64,000 nt of DNA from Thiobacillus sp. 65-29 (GCA_001899775.1 MKWN01000016.1:124001-188000), one strand, 5' to 3'. Counted from the stretch's first letter, positions 16,375-26,921 are shown. Numbers and translations: made by a program. Notes: generated by a model from the letters alone, not told the origin.

Positions 16375-17661
16375 TCAGCGTCCCCACGCCGGTTCGCGCG
16401 CGTCGATGCCCTGCTCCGACAGGCGCGCGCGCGTCCTGCCGTCGAGGCTCGCAGTACCGAGGATACCGCGCCCACCCAGCACCGTCGCATAGAGCACGGC
16501 CTGACCGTTGGGGGCGAAACTGGGCGATTCGTCGCGTGCCGAATCGGTGAGCACGCGCGTCTGTCCCGACGCGAGTTCATGCAGCGTCACCTGGAAGCGC
16601 CCCCCTTCCCGGCTGATGTACGCAAGCTGACGGCCGTCCGGACTGACCGTGGGCGAGACGTTGTACGTGCCGCTGAAGGTGACGCGGCGCGGCTCACCGC
16701 CGGCAACGGGAACGCGGTAGATCTGCGCGCTGCCGCCGCGGTCGGAGGCGAAGTAGAGGGTCTGGCCATCGGGCGAGAACGCCGGTTCGGTATCGAGGTT
16801 GCCGCCGTGCGTGAGGCGGGTGAGGCCGCCGCCGTCGGCATCGATGAGATAGATCTGCGATGCGTCGTCGCGCGTCAGCACCACCGCCAGGCGTTTGCCG
16901 TCGGGCGCCCATGCCGGTGCCGAGTTGGAACCCTTGAACGCCGCGAGCTTGCGTCGCGTGCCATCGGCGAGCGACTGCACGTAGACCACCGGCTTCTTGT
17001 CCTCGAAGGACACGTAAGCGAGCCGCGCGCCGTCCGGCGAGAAGCGCGGCGAGATGATGGATTCGCCGGAACGCACCACGGTGCGCGGATTCTGTCCGTC
17101 GGCGTCGGCCACCTTGAGCTCGTAGCGCTTGCCCTGCTTCTGCACGTACGCGATGCGGCTGCTGAATGCACCCTTCACCCCGGTGAGCGCCTCGTAGACG
17201 ATATCCGCGATCTGGTGCGCGGTGGCGCGCCACTGTCCCGCCGAGACGTTGTAGCTGTAACCGGCCAGTTGGGTCTGGCGCACGACGTCGAGCAGACGGA
17301 AGCGCACCTCGAAGCGTCCGCCAGGTAGCGCGACGATCTGGCCGATCACCATCGCCTCGGCACCCTTGCCGCGCCACACGCCGTAATCGACCTGCGCAGG
17401 CTCGACCGGCTGCTGCGCACCGCTGGCGTCGACCAGACGGAACTGGCCGCTGCGGTTGAGATCGTCGCCGACAATCTGGGTCAATGCGGGGGCGGGCTGA
17501 CCGGGGGCGGTCTGGAAAGGTACCAGCGCCACGCCGATCTTGCTGGCAGCGCCGCCGATGACCTGGATTTCCATCGCGGCGCGCGCGGAAAACGGCGCCA
17601 GCAGGCCAGTCAGAAGAAGCAGGAACAGAAGCGGGACGGCACGCAGCATGGGCAGGAACAT
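16375..17661 (-). CDS. tolB: Tol-Pal system beta-propeller protein TolB
   Basis: A 428-residue periplasmic protein with a signal peptide (cleavage near ARA, just before MEIQVIGG). An N-terminal D1 domain (about 25-165) binds TolA and the C-terminal six-bladed beta-propeller shows repeats of the form SPDGxxLAYxS (FSPDGARLAYVSFEDKKPVV, WAPDGKRLAVVLTRD). TolB binds Pal and competes with peptidoglycan. Two ATGs (17661 and 17649) fit; neither has a clear ribosome site. Length matches E. coli TolB (430). Confidence 0.95.
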   Translation of the reverse strand: MFLPMLRAVPLLFLLLLTGLLAPFSARAAMEIQVIGGAASKIGVALVPFQTAPGQPAPALTQIVGDDLNRSGQFRLVDASGAQQPVEPAQVDYGVWRGKGAEAMVIGQIVALPGGRFEVRFRLLDVVRQTQLAGYSYNVSAGQWRATAHQIADIVYEALTGVKGAFSSRIAYVQKQGKRYELKVADADGQNPRTVVRSGESIISPRFSPDGARLAYVSFEDKKPVVYVQSLADGTRRKLAAFKGSNSAPAWAPDGKRLAVVLTRDDASQIYLIDADGGGLTRLTHGGNLDTEPAFSPDGQTLYFASDRGGSAQIYRVPVAGGEPRRVTFSGTYNVSPTVSPDGRQLAYISREGGRFQVTLHELASGQTRVLTDSARDESPSFAPNGQAVLYATVLGGRGILGTASLDGRTRARLSEQGIDAREPAWGR

Positions 17662-17722
17662 CACGGTGACGGAACGCGTGGGAAGCGTCCCGATATTAAC
17701 ATGGCCGCGGCCGCGGCCGGAT

Positions 17723-18607
17723 TCACTCTTTGGGGCGATGCACGAAGGAAAGTTCCGGCACGAAAGCGATGCGGGCGTCGCGGTCCGCCGGCAGCGGCAA
17801 CGGCGAGGACTTCTGGATCGCGCGCACCACGGCGTCGTCATACGCCGGGTTGCCGCTCGAGCGCGTCACCTTCACGCTCTGCACCTCGCCGGTCGGCAGC
17901 AGCCGGACCAGGCAGCGCACTTCGGGATTGCCCTGGAGATTTTCCGGCAGGCGCGTATTGCCGCGTACCTTGGCGCTGATCTGGTTGCGGTATTCGCCGA
18001 CCACGCCCGCGAGTTCAGCCTGCCGGCGGCTGGCGGCAGCGCGCGCCTCGGTGGCTTTCGCCACGCGCACCTCGCGCGCAGCGTCCTCGTCGACCATGCG
18101 CTGCATCAATTCCTCTTCCTCCATCTGGCGCAGCAGGTCGCGCTTCTTTTGCTCCGCAAGCTCCTTTTCGCGCACCTTCTTCATTGCCTCCGCCTCGGCA
18201 CGCGCGGCGTCGGCGAGTGCTTTTTCCTCGGCGGCCTGCATCGCCCTGAGCTGCTTCAGCTTCTCGGCTTCGGCCTTTTTCTTCTCCAGCGCGATGTCGG
18301 GGGGTTTGGGAGGCGCCGCCTCCTTCATCGCGGGCTTCGGTGGTGGTTCAATCCTGGCGGGTTGTGGCGGCTTCACCGCTTCCGGCTGCGGCGGGGGCGG
18401 CTCCGCCGCCGGCGCAGGCTGCGGCTTTTGCAGTTGCGGCAGGCTCTCCCACACGTCGACCATCACCGGAGCGGGATGTTGCGTCTGCCAGGACACGCCG
18501 ATCACCAGCAGTAACAGGAACAGGGCATGCACGGCCACCGCGAGCGCCCCCGCGGCGAAGCTGGTCGCGGGGCGGGAAACGAAGGGCGCGTCGGCCGGCA
18601 GGTTCAT
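17723..18607 (-). CDS. tolA: Cell envelope integrity protein TolA
   Basis: A 294-residue protein with one membrane segment near residues 18-40 (FAAGALAVAVHALFLLLLVIG), a Pro-rich part, then a long charged helix (about 95-205) rich in A, E, K and R. The C-terminal domain (from about 210) has EVRCLVRLLPTGEVQSVKV and SSGNPAYDDAVVRAI, a TolA/TonB-like fold. TolA transmits proton-motive force from TolQR to TolB-Pal. Its ATG overlaps the tolR stop by four bases. Confidence 0.94.
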   Translation of the reverse strand: MNLPADAPFVSRPATSFAAGALAVAVHALFLLLLVIGVSWQTQHPAPVMVDVWESLPQLQKPQPAPAAEPPPPQPEAVKPPQPARIEPPPKPAMKEAAPPKPPDIALEKKKAEAEKLKQLRAMQAAEEKALADAARAEAEAMKKVREKELAEQKKRDLLRQMEEEELMQRMVDEDAAREVRVAKATEARAAASRRQAELAGVVGEYRNQISAKVRGNTRLPENLQGNPEVRCLVRLLPTGEVQSVKVTRSSGNPAYDDAVVRAIQKSSPLPLPADRDARIAFVPELSFVHRPKE

Positions 18608-19014
18608 GGCGCCGGGCGCGCAAGCAGTCCAATGCGGCTGATCTGCGCATTCTGCAGCAGGGTCATGGCGTGCATGACCTCCTCGTAGCGAACCCCCTTG
18701 TCCGCCGCGATGACCACCGGCTGATCGGGGCGCGCTCGATGCAAGGTGGCAATCTCACCCGCCAGCGCCGCCTTGCTCACCACGCGCTCCTGGCTGTCGC
18801 CGGCACGATCGCGCAACAGGTATTCGCCCGATTCACGGATGATGATTTCGAGCGGCAGCGAAGGTGTCTGCGCGGTCTTGCCAACGCTCGGCAGATCGAC
18901 CTGGCCAGGATTGATGAAGGGCGCGGTGACCATGAAGATAACCAGCAGCACCAGCATGACGTCGATCATCGGCACGACGTTGATCTGGGCCATCTGCTTG
19001 CGGGAGCGTGCCAT
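18604..19014 (-). CDS. tolR: Tol-Pal system protein TolR (ExbD family)
   Basis: A 136-residue protein with one N-terminal membrane helix (NVVPMIDVMLVLLVIFMVTAP) containing the conserved Asp that carries protons, then a periplasmic domain ending near RIGLLA. It forms the ion-driven motor with TolQ and drives TolA. It lies eight bases after tolQ and overlaps tolA. Confidence 0.96.
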   Translation of the reverse strand: MARSRKQMAQINVVPMIDVMLVLLVIFMVTAPFINPGQVDLPSVGKTAQTPSLPLEIIIRESGEYLLRDRAGDSQERVVSKAALAGEIATLHRARPDQPVVIAADKGVRYEEVMHAMTLLQNAQISRIGLLARPAP

Positions 19015-19022
19015 GCCGGAGC

Positions 19023-19712
19023 CTATTTGGTCGTGCTCTGGCGCTGCAGGATGTTGGAGAACTCTTCCATGAAGCTCTCCATGCGGTTGGCGAGGCGGTC
19101 GATGTCATGGGTGTAGCGGTTGTAGCCGACCACCGCGGGAATGGCGGCGAACAGGCCCATGGCTGTGGCGATCAAGGCCTCGGCGATGCCCGGCGCGACC
19201 TGTGCGAGCGTGGCTTGCGCGACACTCGACAGGCCCATGAAGGCGATCATGATGCCCCACACCGTGCCGAACAGGCCGACATAGGGCGACACCGAGCCGA
19301 CGGTGGCGAGAAACGACAGATGCGCCTCGAGGCCGTCGAGTTCGCGCTGGAAGGTGGCGCGCATGGCGCGGCGGGTGCCGTCCATGATGACGTTGACGTT
19401 CTGTCCGGCCTGGCGCCGCAGCTTCATGAATTCACGGAAGCCGGCCTCGAAGATGCGCGCCATCTCCCCGGCGCCGTCGCGCTCCGCGGCGACGCGCTGG
19501 TACATCGCATTGATGTCGCCGCCGCCCCAGAATTCGCGCTCGAAGCTGTCGGTGAGGCGTTGCGCGCGTTTCAGCGCAAACAGCTTGATGAAGATGAACC
19601 ACCACGACATCAGCGAGGCCACCAGCAACAGCGCCATGACGAGTTGCACCGGCACCGATGCGTGCAGGATGAGATGGAGTAGGGAGAGATCCTGATCGAG
19701 TACGGGGTTCAC
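19023..19712 (-). CDS. tolQ: Tol-Pal system protein TolQ (ExbB family)
   Basis: A 229-residue inner-membrane protein with three hydrophobic segments: near residues 18-38 (VQLVMALLLVASLMSWW), 135-160 (SPYVGLFGTVWGIMIAF) and 170-195 (GIAEALIATAMGLFAAIPAVV). The second and third hold the conserved Thr and Gly-rich motifs of MotA/TolQ/ExbB motors. Its start overlaps the ybgC stop by four bases. Confidence 0.96.
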   Translation of the reverse strand: MNPVLDQDLSLLHLILHASVPVQLVMALLLVASLMSWWFIFIKLFALKRAQRLTDSFEREFWGGGDINAMYQRVAAERDGAGEMARIFEAGFREFMKLRRQAGQNVNVIMDGTRRAMRATFQRELDGLEAHLSFLATVGSVSPYVGLFGTVWGIMIAFMGLSSVAQATLAQVAPGIAEALIATAMGLFAAIPAVVGYNRYTHDIDRLANRMESFMEEFSNILQRQSTTK

Positions 19713-20109
19713 GTCGCGCGGGCCAGAGCCTGGAGAATGGGCTCGGGTATTCTAGCGGGTTTGAAGCGCGTGGCATCGACGCAGGCGAGCTTCACCAGCG
19801 CCGAAGCCAACCGGGCTGGTCCCCTCGAAACGGCTTGCGTGACAAGGAGACTGGCCCTTTCGACCCTGATCGGCTCAACCGCAATTTCGAGCTGGTCGTT
19901 GAAACGTGCCGGGGCAAGATAGTCAATTTCTACCCGCCGCACCACGAACACCACGCCCGCGCGATCGCGCAGCGCATCCTGCTCGAAGTCATGCGCGCGC
20001 AGCCATTCGCTGCGTGCGCGCTCCATGAACTTCAGATAGTTGGCGTAATACACCACGCCACCGGCATCGGTGTCCTCCCAGTACACGCGCACCGGCCAGA
20101 CGAAGGCCA

Positions 20110-20110
<1 letters not shown>
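19709..20110 (-). CDS. ybgC: Acyl-CoA thioesterase YbgC, Tol-Pal operon
   Basis: A 133-residue hotdog-fold thioesterase. The active-site block VYWEDTDAGGVVYYANYLKFMER carries the catalytic Asp of 4-hydroxybenzoyl-CoA-type thioesterases. It hydrolyses acyl-CoA or acyl-ACP at the membrane and is usually the first gene of the Tol-Pal operon, as here. Its ATG shares one base with the ruvB stop (20110) and its stop overlaps tolQ. Confidence 0.94.
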
Positions 20111-21141
<1,031 letters not shown>

Positions 21142-21161
21142 GGCATTCGTGGGTAAGGATT

Positions 21162-22652
21162 CTACTCCGCGACCGCCAGGGTTTCCTGCACCAGCCGCCC
21201 GCGTCCGCGCGCCTTCGCGTCATACAGGGCGCGATCGGCCCGTGCCAGCGCCTGGCTGAGGGAGTCCTCGGCGGCCCGGCCGAGCCAGGTCTGTCCCGCA
21301 CTGAGCCCGGTGCGTAGATCGAGCTCAAGCACGTTGAGCTCGGCCTGAAAGTATTCGGCAAGGCGGTGGTACCAGCCGGCCACCCCTGCGGCGTCGACAT
21401 CGGTCAGCAGCACGGCGAACTCGTCGCCAGCGATTCGCGCGGCAAGATCCGCCTGCCGCGTCAGGGCGCGCAGCGACTCCGCCAGCGCCACCAGCACCTG
21501 GTCGCCCGCAGCATGCCCGAAGCGGTCGTTGACGGCCTTGAAATGATCGACGTCGAGCATCACCAGGGCGATGGCGTGACCGCGATCGGCAAGACCGATC
21601 ACCTGCGGGAAATGGGCCTCGAACGCGCGGCGGTTGGGCAGGCCGGTCAGCGGATCGGTGAGGCTGAGATGCGCGAGCTGGGCGCGCCGTTCCTGCAGTT
21701 GCAGCGCGATGCGATGGATATCGGCGGCCGCGGGATCGAACTCGGCATAGTACGGCGTGATGGCCCGCACCGGCTCGCCGCGCACGAGCGCCGCCAGCGC
21801 ATCGCGGATTCCGTCGACGTCGCGCAAAGTGGCGTGACGCAGGCGCAGCAAGCTCACGCTCAGCAGGACCAGCACGGCGCCCAGTGTCAGAAGGCCGGTC
21901 AGCACCTGCATGCCGCCGCCGTGCTGGAAAGGGCGCGCGGGTGCCGCCTGGACGACGAGAATCCAGCCCGTGCTCGGGATCGCGGTGCGAATCTCCTGGG
22001 TCGCGCCGTCGATGTGCCCACGCCGCGCGATGATGCCACCCTCCGCGTCGAGCAGCGTGATGGCGTGTTCGGGGTGGATGGCGTCGTCGATCACCTGCTG
22101 CAGGCGCCCCAGCCGAAGGCTGACGAAGACGCCGCCAAGCACGGCGCCATCGGGCTCGCGCATTTCCGCAACCAGGTCGAAGTGCTCGGCGCCGGCGATT
22201 TCGCGATGCAGCAGCGGACGCAGTTCTGCAAGCGTGCCGACACGCTGCATGTCGCGCTCGCACGACGGCCCGACGCGCAGCGAGCGCGCATCGCCGAGCA
22301 CCTCACCGCGTGCCGTGACCAGGGCCAAGCCCAGCACGTCGGGCAGCAGGCCCTGCTGGTTGGCGGCCCAGGCCCCTTGCTCTTCCAGGGTGCCCACGCG
22401 CATCAGGTCGACGAGTTGCGGCGCGCGCGCCAGTTGCGCCACAAGCTGCTGGTAATAGTCGAGCACCCGCCGGACACCGATCTCAGTTTGCCGCGCTTCC
22501 AGTTCAAGCAGTTGCAGCCGCGCCTCGCGGTCGGCCCGTACGCTGAAGACGATGCTGAGCGTGATGCCCGCAGCAAACAGTCCCGCCACCGCGAGCAGCA
22601 GCCAGCCGACGCTGCGGCGCAGCGATACCGGCGAGCGCACGCGCGCGTTCAC
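21162..22652 (-). CDS. Membrane diguanylate cyclase with periplasmic sensor and AGDEF site
   Basis: 496 residues. The GTG at 22652 follows the ruvA stop by one base and gives [17 protein letters not shown]. One membrane helix lies near residues 15-35, a periplasmic sensor region (about 40-255) resembles the Cache type, and a second helix lies near 265-285 ([19 protein letters not shown]). The GGDEF domain (from about 335) has [12 protein letters not shown] and [10 protein letters not shown]. The active-site loop reads AGDEF instead of GGDEF, a variant active in some enzymes. RQAD five residues before it is an intact I-site for product inhibition. It should make c-di-GMP in response to a periplasmic signal. 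Its place between ruvA and ruvB is unusual. Confidence 0.88.
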   Translation of the reverse strand: MNARVRSPVSLRRSVGWLLLAVAGLFAAGITLSIVFSVRADREARLQLLELEARQTEIGVRRVLDYYQQLVAQLARAPQLVDLMRVGTLEEQGAWAANQQGLLPDVLGLALVTARGEVLGDARSLRVGPSCERDMQRVGTLAELRPLLHREIAGAEHFDLVAEMREPDGAVLGGVFVSLRLGRLQQVIDDAIHPEHAITLLDAEGGIIARRGHIDGATQEIRTAIPSTGWILVVQAAPARPFQHGGGMQVLTGLLTLGAVLVLLSVSLLRLRHATLRDVDGIRDALAALVRGEPVRAITPYYAEFDPAAADIHRIALQLQERRAQLAHLSLTDPLTGLPNRRAFEAHFPQVIGLADRGHAIALVMLDVDHFKAVNDRFGHAAGDQVLVALAESLRALTRQADLAARIAGDEFAVLLTDVDAAGVAGWYHRLAEYFQAELNVLELDLRTGLSAGQTWLGRAAEDSLSQALARADRALYDAKARGRGRLVQETLAVAE

Positions 22653-22653
22653 C

Positions 22654-23229
22654 TCAGCCCTTCGACAGCCCGCGCAGCGCCTGGCGGATCGCCTCACCCA
22701 CCGGCAGGTCGGGCGGCAGCTGACGCAGCGCCTCGGCGGTTTCGCGCTCGTTGTAGCCCAGTGCCAGCAGCGCCTGGCGCACGTCATCGGACATGCCGAC
22801 CGGCGCTGCACCGGCGATCGCCCCGGCGAACACCGGCTTGCCTTTCAGTTCCAGCAGCAGGCGTTCGGCGGTCTTCTTGCCGATGCCGGGAATCTTGACG
22901 AGGCGGCCAGTTTCCTGCGCCGCGATTGCCGCGGAAAGATCGTTCACCGACAGGCCGGAGAGCACCGCCAGCGCCGTCTTGGCGCCGATGCCGGAGACCT
23001 TCAGGAGTTCGCGGAACGCCACCCGCTCGATCTCGCTGCCGAAGCCATACAGCAGGTGCGCATCCTCGCGTACCGCCAGATGCGTGAGCAGGCTGACCTT
23101 CTCACCGACGCCCGGCAGGTTGTAGAACGTGCTCATCGGCACGTCGATCTCGTAGCCGACGCCGTTCACGTCCACCAGGACCTGCGGCGGCTGCTTGGCC
23201 GCGAGTATGCCGGCCACTCTGCCTATCAT
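22654..23229 (-). CDS. ruvA: Holliday junction DNA helicase subunit RuvA
   Basis: A 191-residue protein with the N-terminal OB fold ([20 protein letters not shown]), two helix-hairpin-helix motifs ([16 protein letters not shown] and [19 protein letters not shown]) and a C-terminal RuvB-binding domain after about residue 140. Tetramers bind Holliday junctions. It lies 13 bases after ruvC. Confidence 0.97.
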   Translation of the reverse strand: MIGRVAGILAAKQPPQVLVDVNGVGYEIDVPMSTFYNLPGVGEKVSLLTHLAVREDAHLLYGFGSEIERVAFRELLKVSGIGAKTALAVLSGLSVNDLSAAIAAQETGRLVKIPGIGKKTAERLLLELKGKPVFAGAIAGAAPVGMSDDVRQALLALGYNERETAEALRQLPPDLPVGEAIRQALRGLSKG

Positions 23230-23242
23230 CTCGAATCCTTTC

Positions 23243-23767
23243 TCATACCAGGCGCCCGCCCCTGATGCGGTAGCCCGCGGTGGAGTGCGCGCCGAGTCGG
23301 CTGCCGTGCGCGTGGGCGATCGCACAGGCGAGCGCGTCGGCGGCGTCGGCCTGCGGCGCGACCGGCAGCACGAGCAGGCGCTTGACCATCTCCTGCACCT
23401 GTTCCTTGGCCGCCTTGCCGTGACCCACCACCGCCTGCTTGATCTGCAGCGCGGTATATTCGGCGACCATGAGTTCGTTCGCCACGGCCGCGCAAATCGC
23501 CGCGCCGCGCGCCTGCCCGAGCAGCAGCGTCGACTGCGGGTTGACGTTGACGAACACGATTTCCACCGCGCACGTGTCGGGCCGGTAGCTGGCGATGACC
23601 TCGTTCAGGCCGGCAAACAGGACACCGAGCCGGGTGGGCAGTTCGCCCTCCCCGCTCCTGATCACACCGCTGGCCACGTAGGTGAGCTTCTGCCCGGTCT
23701 GTTCGATGACGCCGAAACCGGTCAAGCGCAGGCCGGGGTCGATGCCCAGGATACGGTGGCCACTCAC
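23243..23767 (-). CDS. ruvC: Crossover junction endodeoxyribonuclease RuvC
   Basis: A 174-residue resolvase, starting with GTG as [19 protein letters not shown]. The four acidic residues are in [16 protein letters not shown] and [14 protein letters not shown]; the DNA-contacting loop is [13 protein letters not shown]. RuvC cuts Holliday junctions at symmetric sites. The GTG start overlaps the stop of vapC by four bases (23764-23767), so it may now be coupled to a toxin gene. The open frame continues upstream inside vapC without homology. Confidence 0.95.
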   Translation of the reverse strand: MSGHRILGIDPGLRLTGFGVIEQTGQKLTYVASGVIRSGEGELPTRLGVLFAGLNEVIASYRPDTCAVEIVFVNVNPQSTLLLGQARGAAICAAVANELMVAEYTALQIKQAVVGHGKAAKEQVQEMVKRLLVLPVAPQADAADALACAIAHAHGSRLGAHSTAGYRIRGGRLV

Positions 23768-24183
23768 GCCTTCAACGCCTTCAGGTGTCCTTGCGCCGCA
23801 CAGGCAAGAATCTTCCCGTCTGCAGTGACGAAAGTCAGGTTGTGTACCCGTGCGCTCGCGATCAGCATCCGGTCGATTGGATCGCCATGCGGCGCGTCGG
23901 GCAGGCGCGTGGATTCCAACGCGATTTCCGGGATCAGGCCCAGCATCTGCATCCCCGGCGTGACCGAGGCCTGGCGCACCCATTCGTCCACCGGCATTGC
24001 CAGACGAATACGGTCCTTTGCGACCAGCATACCGATTTCCCACACCGACAGCACCGATACCCACAGTCTGCCCGCACGCGCGGCCGTCTCCATGCGCGCA
24101 CGCGCGGGCTCGCCAAGACGTTCGGGGTCCGCCTCCAGCCAGAGCCAGACGTGGGTGTCGATGAGAAGCCCGGAATCAGGCAT
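23764..24183 (-). CDS. vapC: PIN-domain toxin VapC
   Basis: A 139-residue PIN ribonuclease. Acidic residues lie in [39 protein letters not shown] and FVTADGKIL, the four-acid metal site. VapC toxins cut specific RNAs, often initiator tRNA or rRNA loops. The ATG at 24183 overlaps the end of vapB by eight bases. The pair sits between yebC and ruvC, which are adjacent in most relatives, so it is probably an insertion. Confidence 0.9.
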   Translation of the reverse strand: MPDSGLLIDTHVWLWLEADPERLGEPARARMETAARAGRLWVSVLSVWEIGMLVAKDRIRLAMPVDEWVRQASVTPGMQMLGLIPEIALESTRLPDAPHGDPIDRMLIASARVHNLTFVTADGKILACAAQGHLKALKA

Positions 24184-24400
24184 CGGCCGCCCAGGTCTCA
24201 TCGATCGGTGCGACGATATCGCCACGGACCTGCACGGTACCGGCGAGTCGCCCGAACAGCACGGGTTCGCTTTCTTCCACCGGCACCAGCCGCGCCACCG
24301 GACGGCCGTGCTTGGTCAGGGTAATCGGCGCATGCGTCTGTGCCACCTGGTCGAGGTAGGCGAGGCACTTGGCCTTGAATTCGGTTGCCGGCAGTTCCAT
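24176..24400 (-). CDS. vapB: Phd/YefM-family antitoxin VapB
   Basis: A 74-residue antitoxin with the Phd/YefM signature EFKAKCLAYLDQVAQTHAPITL followed by TKHGRPVARLVP. The N-terminal half dimerises and binds DNA; the acidic tail (ESEPVLFGRLAGT to the end) should wrap VapC. An inverted repeat at 24413-24432 directly before the start is a likely autoregulatory operator. Confidence 0.88.
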   Translation of the reverse strand: MELPATEFKAKCLAYLDQVAQTHAPITLTKHGRPVARLVPVEESEPVLFGRLAGTVQVRGDIVAPIDETWAADA

Positions 24401-24412
24401 GTTCGCCTCGTA

Positions 24413-24432
24413 TGGTCATTTAATTGTGACCA
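24413..24432. promoter_or_regulatory. Inverted repeat, probable vapBC operator
   Basis: TGGTCA at 24413-24418 and TGACCA at 24427-24432 form a perfect inverted repeat around an AT-rich eight-base centre. It lies 13 bases before the vapB start, in the short gap after yebC. Antitoxins of this family bind such palindromes; the assignment is by position. Confidence 0.55.
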
Positions 24433-24448
24433 CTTTATCAGGCGTGAC

Positions 24449-25180
24449 TCACTCCGGCAACACCGCGTTCGTATAGACCTCCTGCACATCGTCCAGGCTG
24501 TCCAGTGCGTCGAGGATCTTCTGCATCTTCACCGCGTCGTCACCGGCGAGTTCGGTCTCGGCTTCGGGACGCATGGTGATCTCGGCCATCGCCGGCTTGA
24601 AGCCGGCCTTTTCCAGTGCCTCCTTCACCGTCTCGAAGGCCCTGGGGTCGGGCGAGGTCAGCACCTCGATCGAGCCGTCCTCGTTGGGAATGACGTCGTC
24701 GGCGCCAGCCTCGAGCGCGGCGTCCATCACCGCTTCCTCACCGGCGCCCGGCTCCAGCACGATCTGGCCGCAGTGCTTGAACTGGAACGCCACGCAGCCA
24801 TCGGTGCCCATGTTGCCGCCGTGCTTGGTGAAAGCGTGACGCACGTCGGCGACGGTACGCGTCTTGTTGTCGGTGAGGCAATCGACCATCACCGCGACGC
24901 CGCCGATGCCATAGCCCTCGTAGCGTACCTCCTCATAGTTCACGCCTTCGAGTTGGCCGGTGCCGCGCTTGATCGCGTTCTCGATGTTGTCCTTGGGCAG
25001 CGATTCAGCCTTGCCTTTCTCGATCGCCAGCCGCAGCCGCGGGTTCATCGCGGGGTCGCCGCCGCCCATCTTGGCGGCCACGGTGATTTCCTTGATAAGC
25101 TTGGTAAATATCTTGCCGCGCTTGGCATCCTGGCGACCCTTGCGGTGCTGGATGTTGGCCCATTTCGAATGTCCTGCCAT
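24449..25180 (-). CDS. yebC: YebC/PmpR family translation factor or transcriptional regulator
   Basis: A 243-residue protein starting [20 protein letters not shown], the invariant YebC opening. It continues [21 protein letters not shown] and [19 protein letters not shown], full length for the family. YebC-type proteins have been linked to transcriptional control of ruvC and, more recently, to relief of ribosome stalling at proline-rich motifs. It normally leads the ruvCAB operon; here vapBC intervenes. The ROK kinase gene is divergent, 25 bases away. Confidence 0.95.
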   Translation of the reverse strand: MAGHSKWANIQHRKGRQDAKRGKIFTKLIKEITVAAKMGGGDPAMNPRLRLAIEKGKAESLPKDNIENAIKRGTGQLEGVNYEEVRYEGYGIGGVAVMVDCLTDNKTRTVADVRHAFTKHGGNMGTDGCVAFQFKHCGQIVLEPGAGEEAVMDAALEAGADDVIPNEDGSIEVLTSPDPRAFETVKEALEKAGFKPAMAEITMRPEAETELAGDDAVKMQKILDALDSLDDVQEVYTNAVLPE

Positions 25181-25204
25181 GTCGGTTCCAACGCAAAAAA
25201 CGTA

Positions 25205-26218
25205 ATGCGCGATTTTAGCACCGCAGCCCCACCCTTCCGCCTCGGCGTCGACCTCGGTGGCAGCAAGATCGAGCTCATTGCGCTCGACGCTTCCGGCCAG
25301 GAAATCCTGCGCCGCCGTGTACCGACGCCGCAGAACGATTACCCCGCCACGGTGACCGCGATCGCCGCACTGATCCACGCCGCCGAAGTCGAGCTCGGCC
25401 ACCAGGGTACGATCGGCATCGGCACCCCCGGGGCAATCTCGCCGGCCTCCGGCCTGATGAAGAACTGCAACTCGACCTGCCTCAACGGCAGACCCTTGCA
25501 GGAAGATCTCGAACGCGTGCTGAATCGCAGCATCCGGCTCGCCAACGACGCCGACTGCTTTGCCCTGTCGGAAGCCACCGACGGCGCCGCAGCGGGTGCC
25601 GGCACGGTGTTCGGTGTCATCCTCGGCACCGGCGTCGGCGGCGGCGTGGTGGTGCGCGGGCATCTCCTGCGCGGTGCCAACGCCATCGCCGGCGAATGGG
25701 GCCATTCGCCGCTGCCCTACTTCCAGTTCGCGCACACTCAGGCCGACCGCGCTGGCACCGGCCAGCATCCCGCCACCGGTGAGGCCATCCTGCATCCGTG
25801 GCCGAACCCGCGCGAAGTCGGGGCAGCGCCCGCGTGCTATTGCGGCAAGAAGGGCTGCATCGAAACCTGGCTGTCCGGCCCCGCCTTCGCCGCCGACCAT
25901 GTGCGCTACGGTGGCGAGGATCTGCCTGCCCACGAGATCGCGCAGCTTGCCGCGGCCGGTTACGGCCCATGCAGCGCGACGCTGGCACGCTACGAAGAGA
26001 GACTGGCGCGCGCGCTCGCCAGCGTGATCAACCTGATCGACCCGGATGTCATCGTATTGGGTGGCGGCCTGTCCAACATCGAACGCCTGTATGACACCGT
26101 GCCGCGACTGTGGATGCGCTACGTGTTTTCCGACCGCGTCGACACCAGGCTGGTGCCGCCGAAATACGGCGACTCCAGCGGCGTGCGTGGAGCGGCGTGG
26201 CTGGGGAATGGACTCTGA
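25205..26218 (+). CDS. ROK family sugar kinase (fructokinase/NagK-like)
   Basis: A 337-residue kinase. The N-terminal phosphate-binding motif is [16 protein letters not shown], the catalytic Asp is in [13 protein letters not shown], and the ROK zinc site is the GH of EWGHSPLP plus [18 protein letters not shown]. The ATP site includes [15 protein letters not shown]. Members phosphorylate fructose, glucose or N-acetylglucosamine; the closest pattern is Mak/NagK, but the sugar cannot be fixed from sequence. An insertion around [19 protein letters not shown] makes it about 35 residues longer than E. coli Mak. It shares a 24-base divergent gap with yebC. Confidence 0.88.
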   Translation: MRDFSTAAPPFRLGVDLGGSKIELIALDASGQEILRRRVPTPQNDYPATVTAIAALIHAAEVELGHQGTIGIGTPGAISPASGLMKNCNSTCLNGRPLQEDLERVLNRSIRLANDADCFALSEATDGAAAGAGTVFGVILGTGVGGGVVVRGHLLRGANAIAGEWGHSPLPYFQFAHTQADRAGTGQHPATGEAILHPWPNPREVGAAPACYCGKKGCIETWLSGPAFAADHVRYGGEDLPAHEIAQLAAAGYGPCSATLARYEERLARALASVINLIDPDVIVLGGGLSNIERLYDTVPRLWMRYVFSDRVDTRLVPPKYGDSSGVRGAAWLGNGL

Positions 26219-26251
26219 CGAAGATCGGGTTGCTTATTCACATCCAATGGA

Positions 26252-26266
26252 TATACTTAAAGTATA
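26252..26266. promoter_or_regulatory. AT-rich palindrome, probable operator/promoter of the second vapBC
   Basis: TATACTTAAAGTATA is a perfect 15-base palindrome about the central A, strikingly AT-rich for this genome. It lies 20 bases before the antitoxin ATG. TATA-like halves could also serve as a -10 box, giving overlap of operator and promoter as in autoregulated toxin-antitoxin operons. Confidence 0.6.
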
Positions 26267-26286
26267 TACACTTCTCGGAGTACACC

Positions 26287-26517
26287 ATGGCGTTGGCAAA
26301 AGTTTTCAAGAGCGGAAATTCGCAGGCGGTGCGCATTCCGCGCGAATTCCAGTTCAGTACCGATGAAGTCGAAATCGAGCGGCGCGGTGACGAGATCGTG
26401 CTTCGGCAGCGAGCCCGCACCCTCAAACAAGCGTTCGACGCCCTGACCACGCTGCCCGAGGACTTTTTTGCCGAAGGCCGTCAGGACGCGCCGCCGCAAT
26501 CGCGCGAAGGCCTGTAA
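26287..26517 (+). CDS. vapB: AbrB/SpoVT-fold antitoxin (VapB type)
   Basis: A 76-residue antitoxin. The swapped-hairpin AbrB domain is MALAKVFKSGNSQAVRIP followed by RRGDEIVLRQRA. The tail (LKQAFDALTTLPEDFFAEGR) resembles VapB tails that insert into VapC. It overlaps the toxin start by one base (TAATG at 26515-26519). The family differs from the Phd-type antitoxin at 24.2 kb, so the two loci are not duplicates. Confidence 0.9.
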   Translation: MALAKVFKSGNSQAVRIPREFQFSTDEVEIERRGDEIVLRQRARTLKQAFDALTTLPEDFFAEGRQDAPPQSREGL

Positions 26518-26921
26518 TGGCGATTGCGCGGCTGCTCGACACCAACATCTGCATCTACATCGCGCGCAAGCATCCCGCGACGGTAGGCAGGCGGTTTGCG
26601 CGCGCCGCCGTCGGTTCGCTGGGCATCTCGGTCATCACCTGGGGCGAACTGTGCTTCGGCGCGGACAAGAGCAGCGACCCCGCCCGCGCGCACGAATTGT
26701 TGCTGCAATTCTCCCGTTCGATCGAGGTGTTACCCCTGCCTGCGGAAGCGGGGCGGCGCTACGGCGAGATTCGTGCCACCTTGCAGAAGGCGGGGACACC
26801 CATCGGCAACAACGACCTGTGGATTGCCGCGCATGCGCAGGCGCTGGGCGTCCCGCTGGTCAGCAACAACCTGCGCGAATTCGAACGGGTGCCCGGCCTG
26901 AAACTGGAAAACTGGGTTTAA
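26517..26921 (+). CDS. vapC: PIN-domain toxin VapC (second locus)
   Basis: A 134-residue PIN ribonuclease with intact acidic residues: ARLLDTNICIYIARKHP, ITWGELCFGA, IGNNDLWIAAHA, then VSNNLREFERVPGLKLENW, the typical ending of the VapC family that cuts initiator tRNA. It forms an operon with the AbrB-fold antitoxin. Both genes look functional. Confidence 0.92.
   Translation: MAIARLLDTNICIYIARKHPATVGRRFARAAVGSLGISVITWGELCFGADKSSDPARAHELLLQFSRSIEVLPLPAEAGRRYGEIRATLQKAGTPIGNNDLWIAAHAQALGVPLVSNNLREFERVPGLKLENWV

Noticed and set aside
23195-25204. Long plus-strand frame running into the ROK kinase
   Set aside because: Only the part from 25205 has homology; the upstream part is antisense to ruvC, vapBC and yebC.
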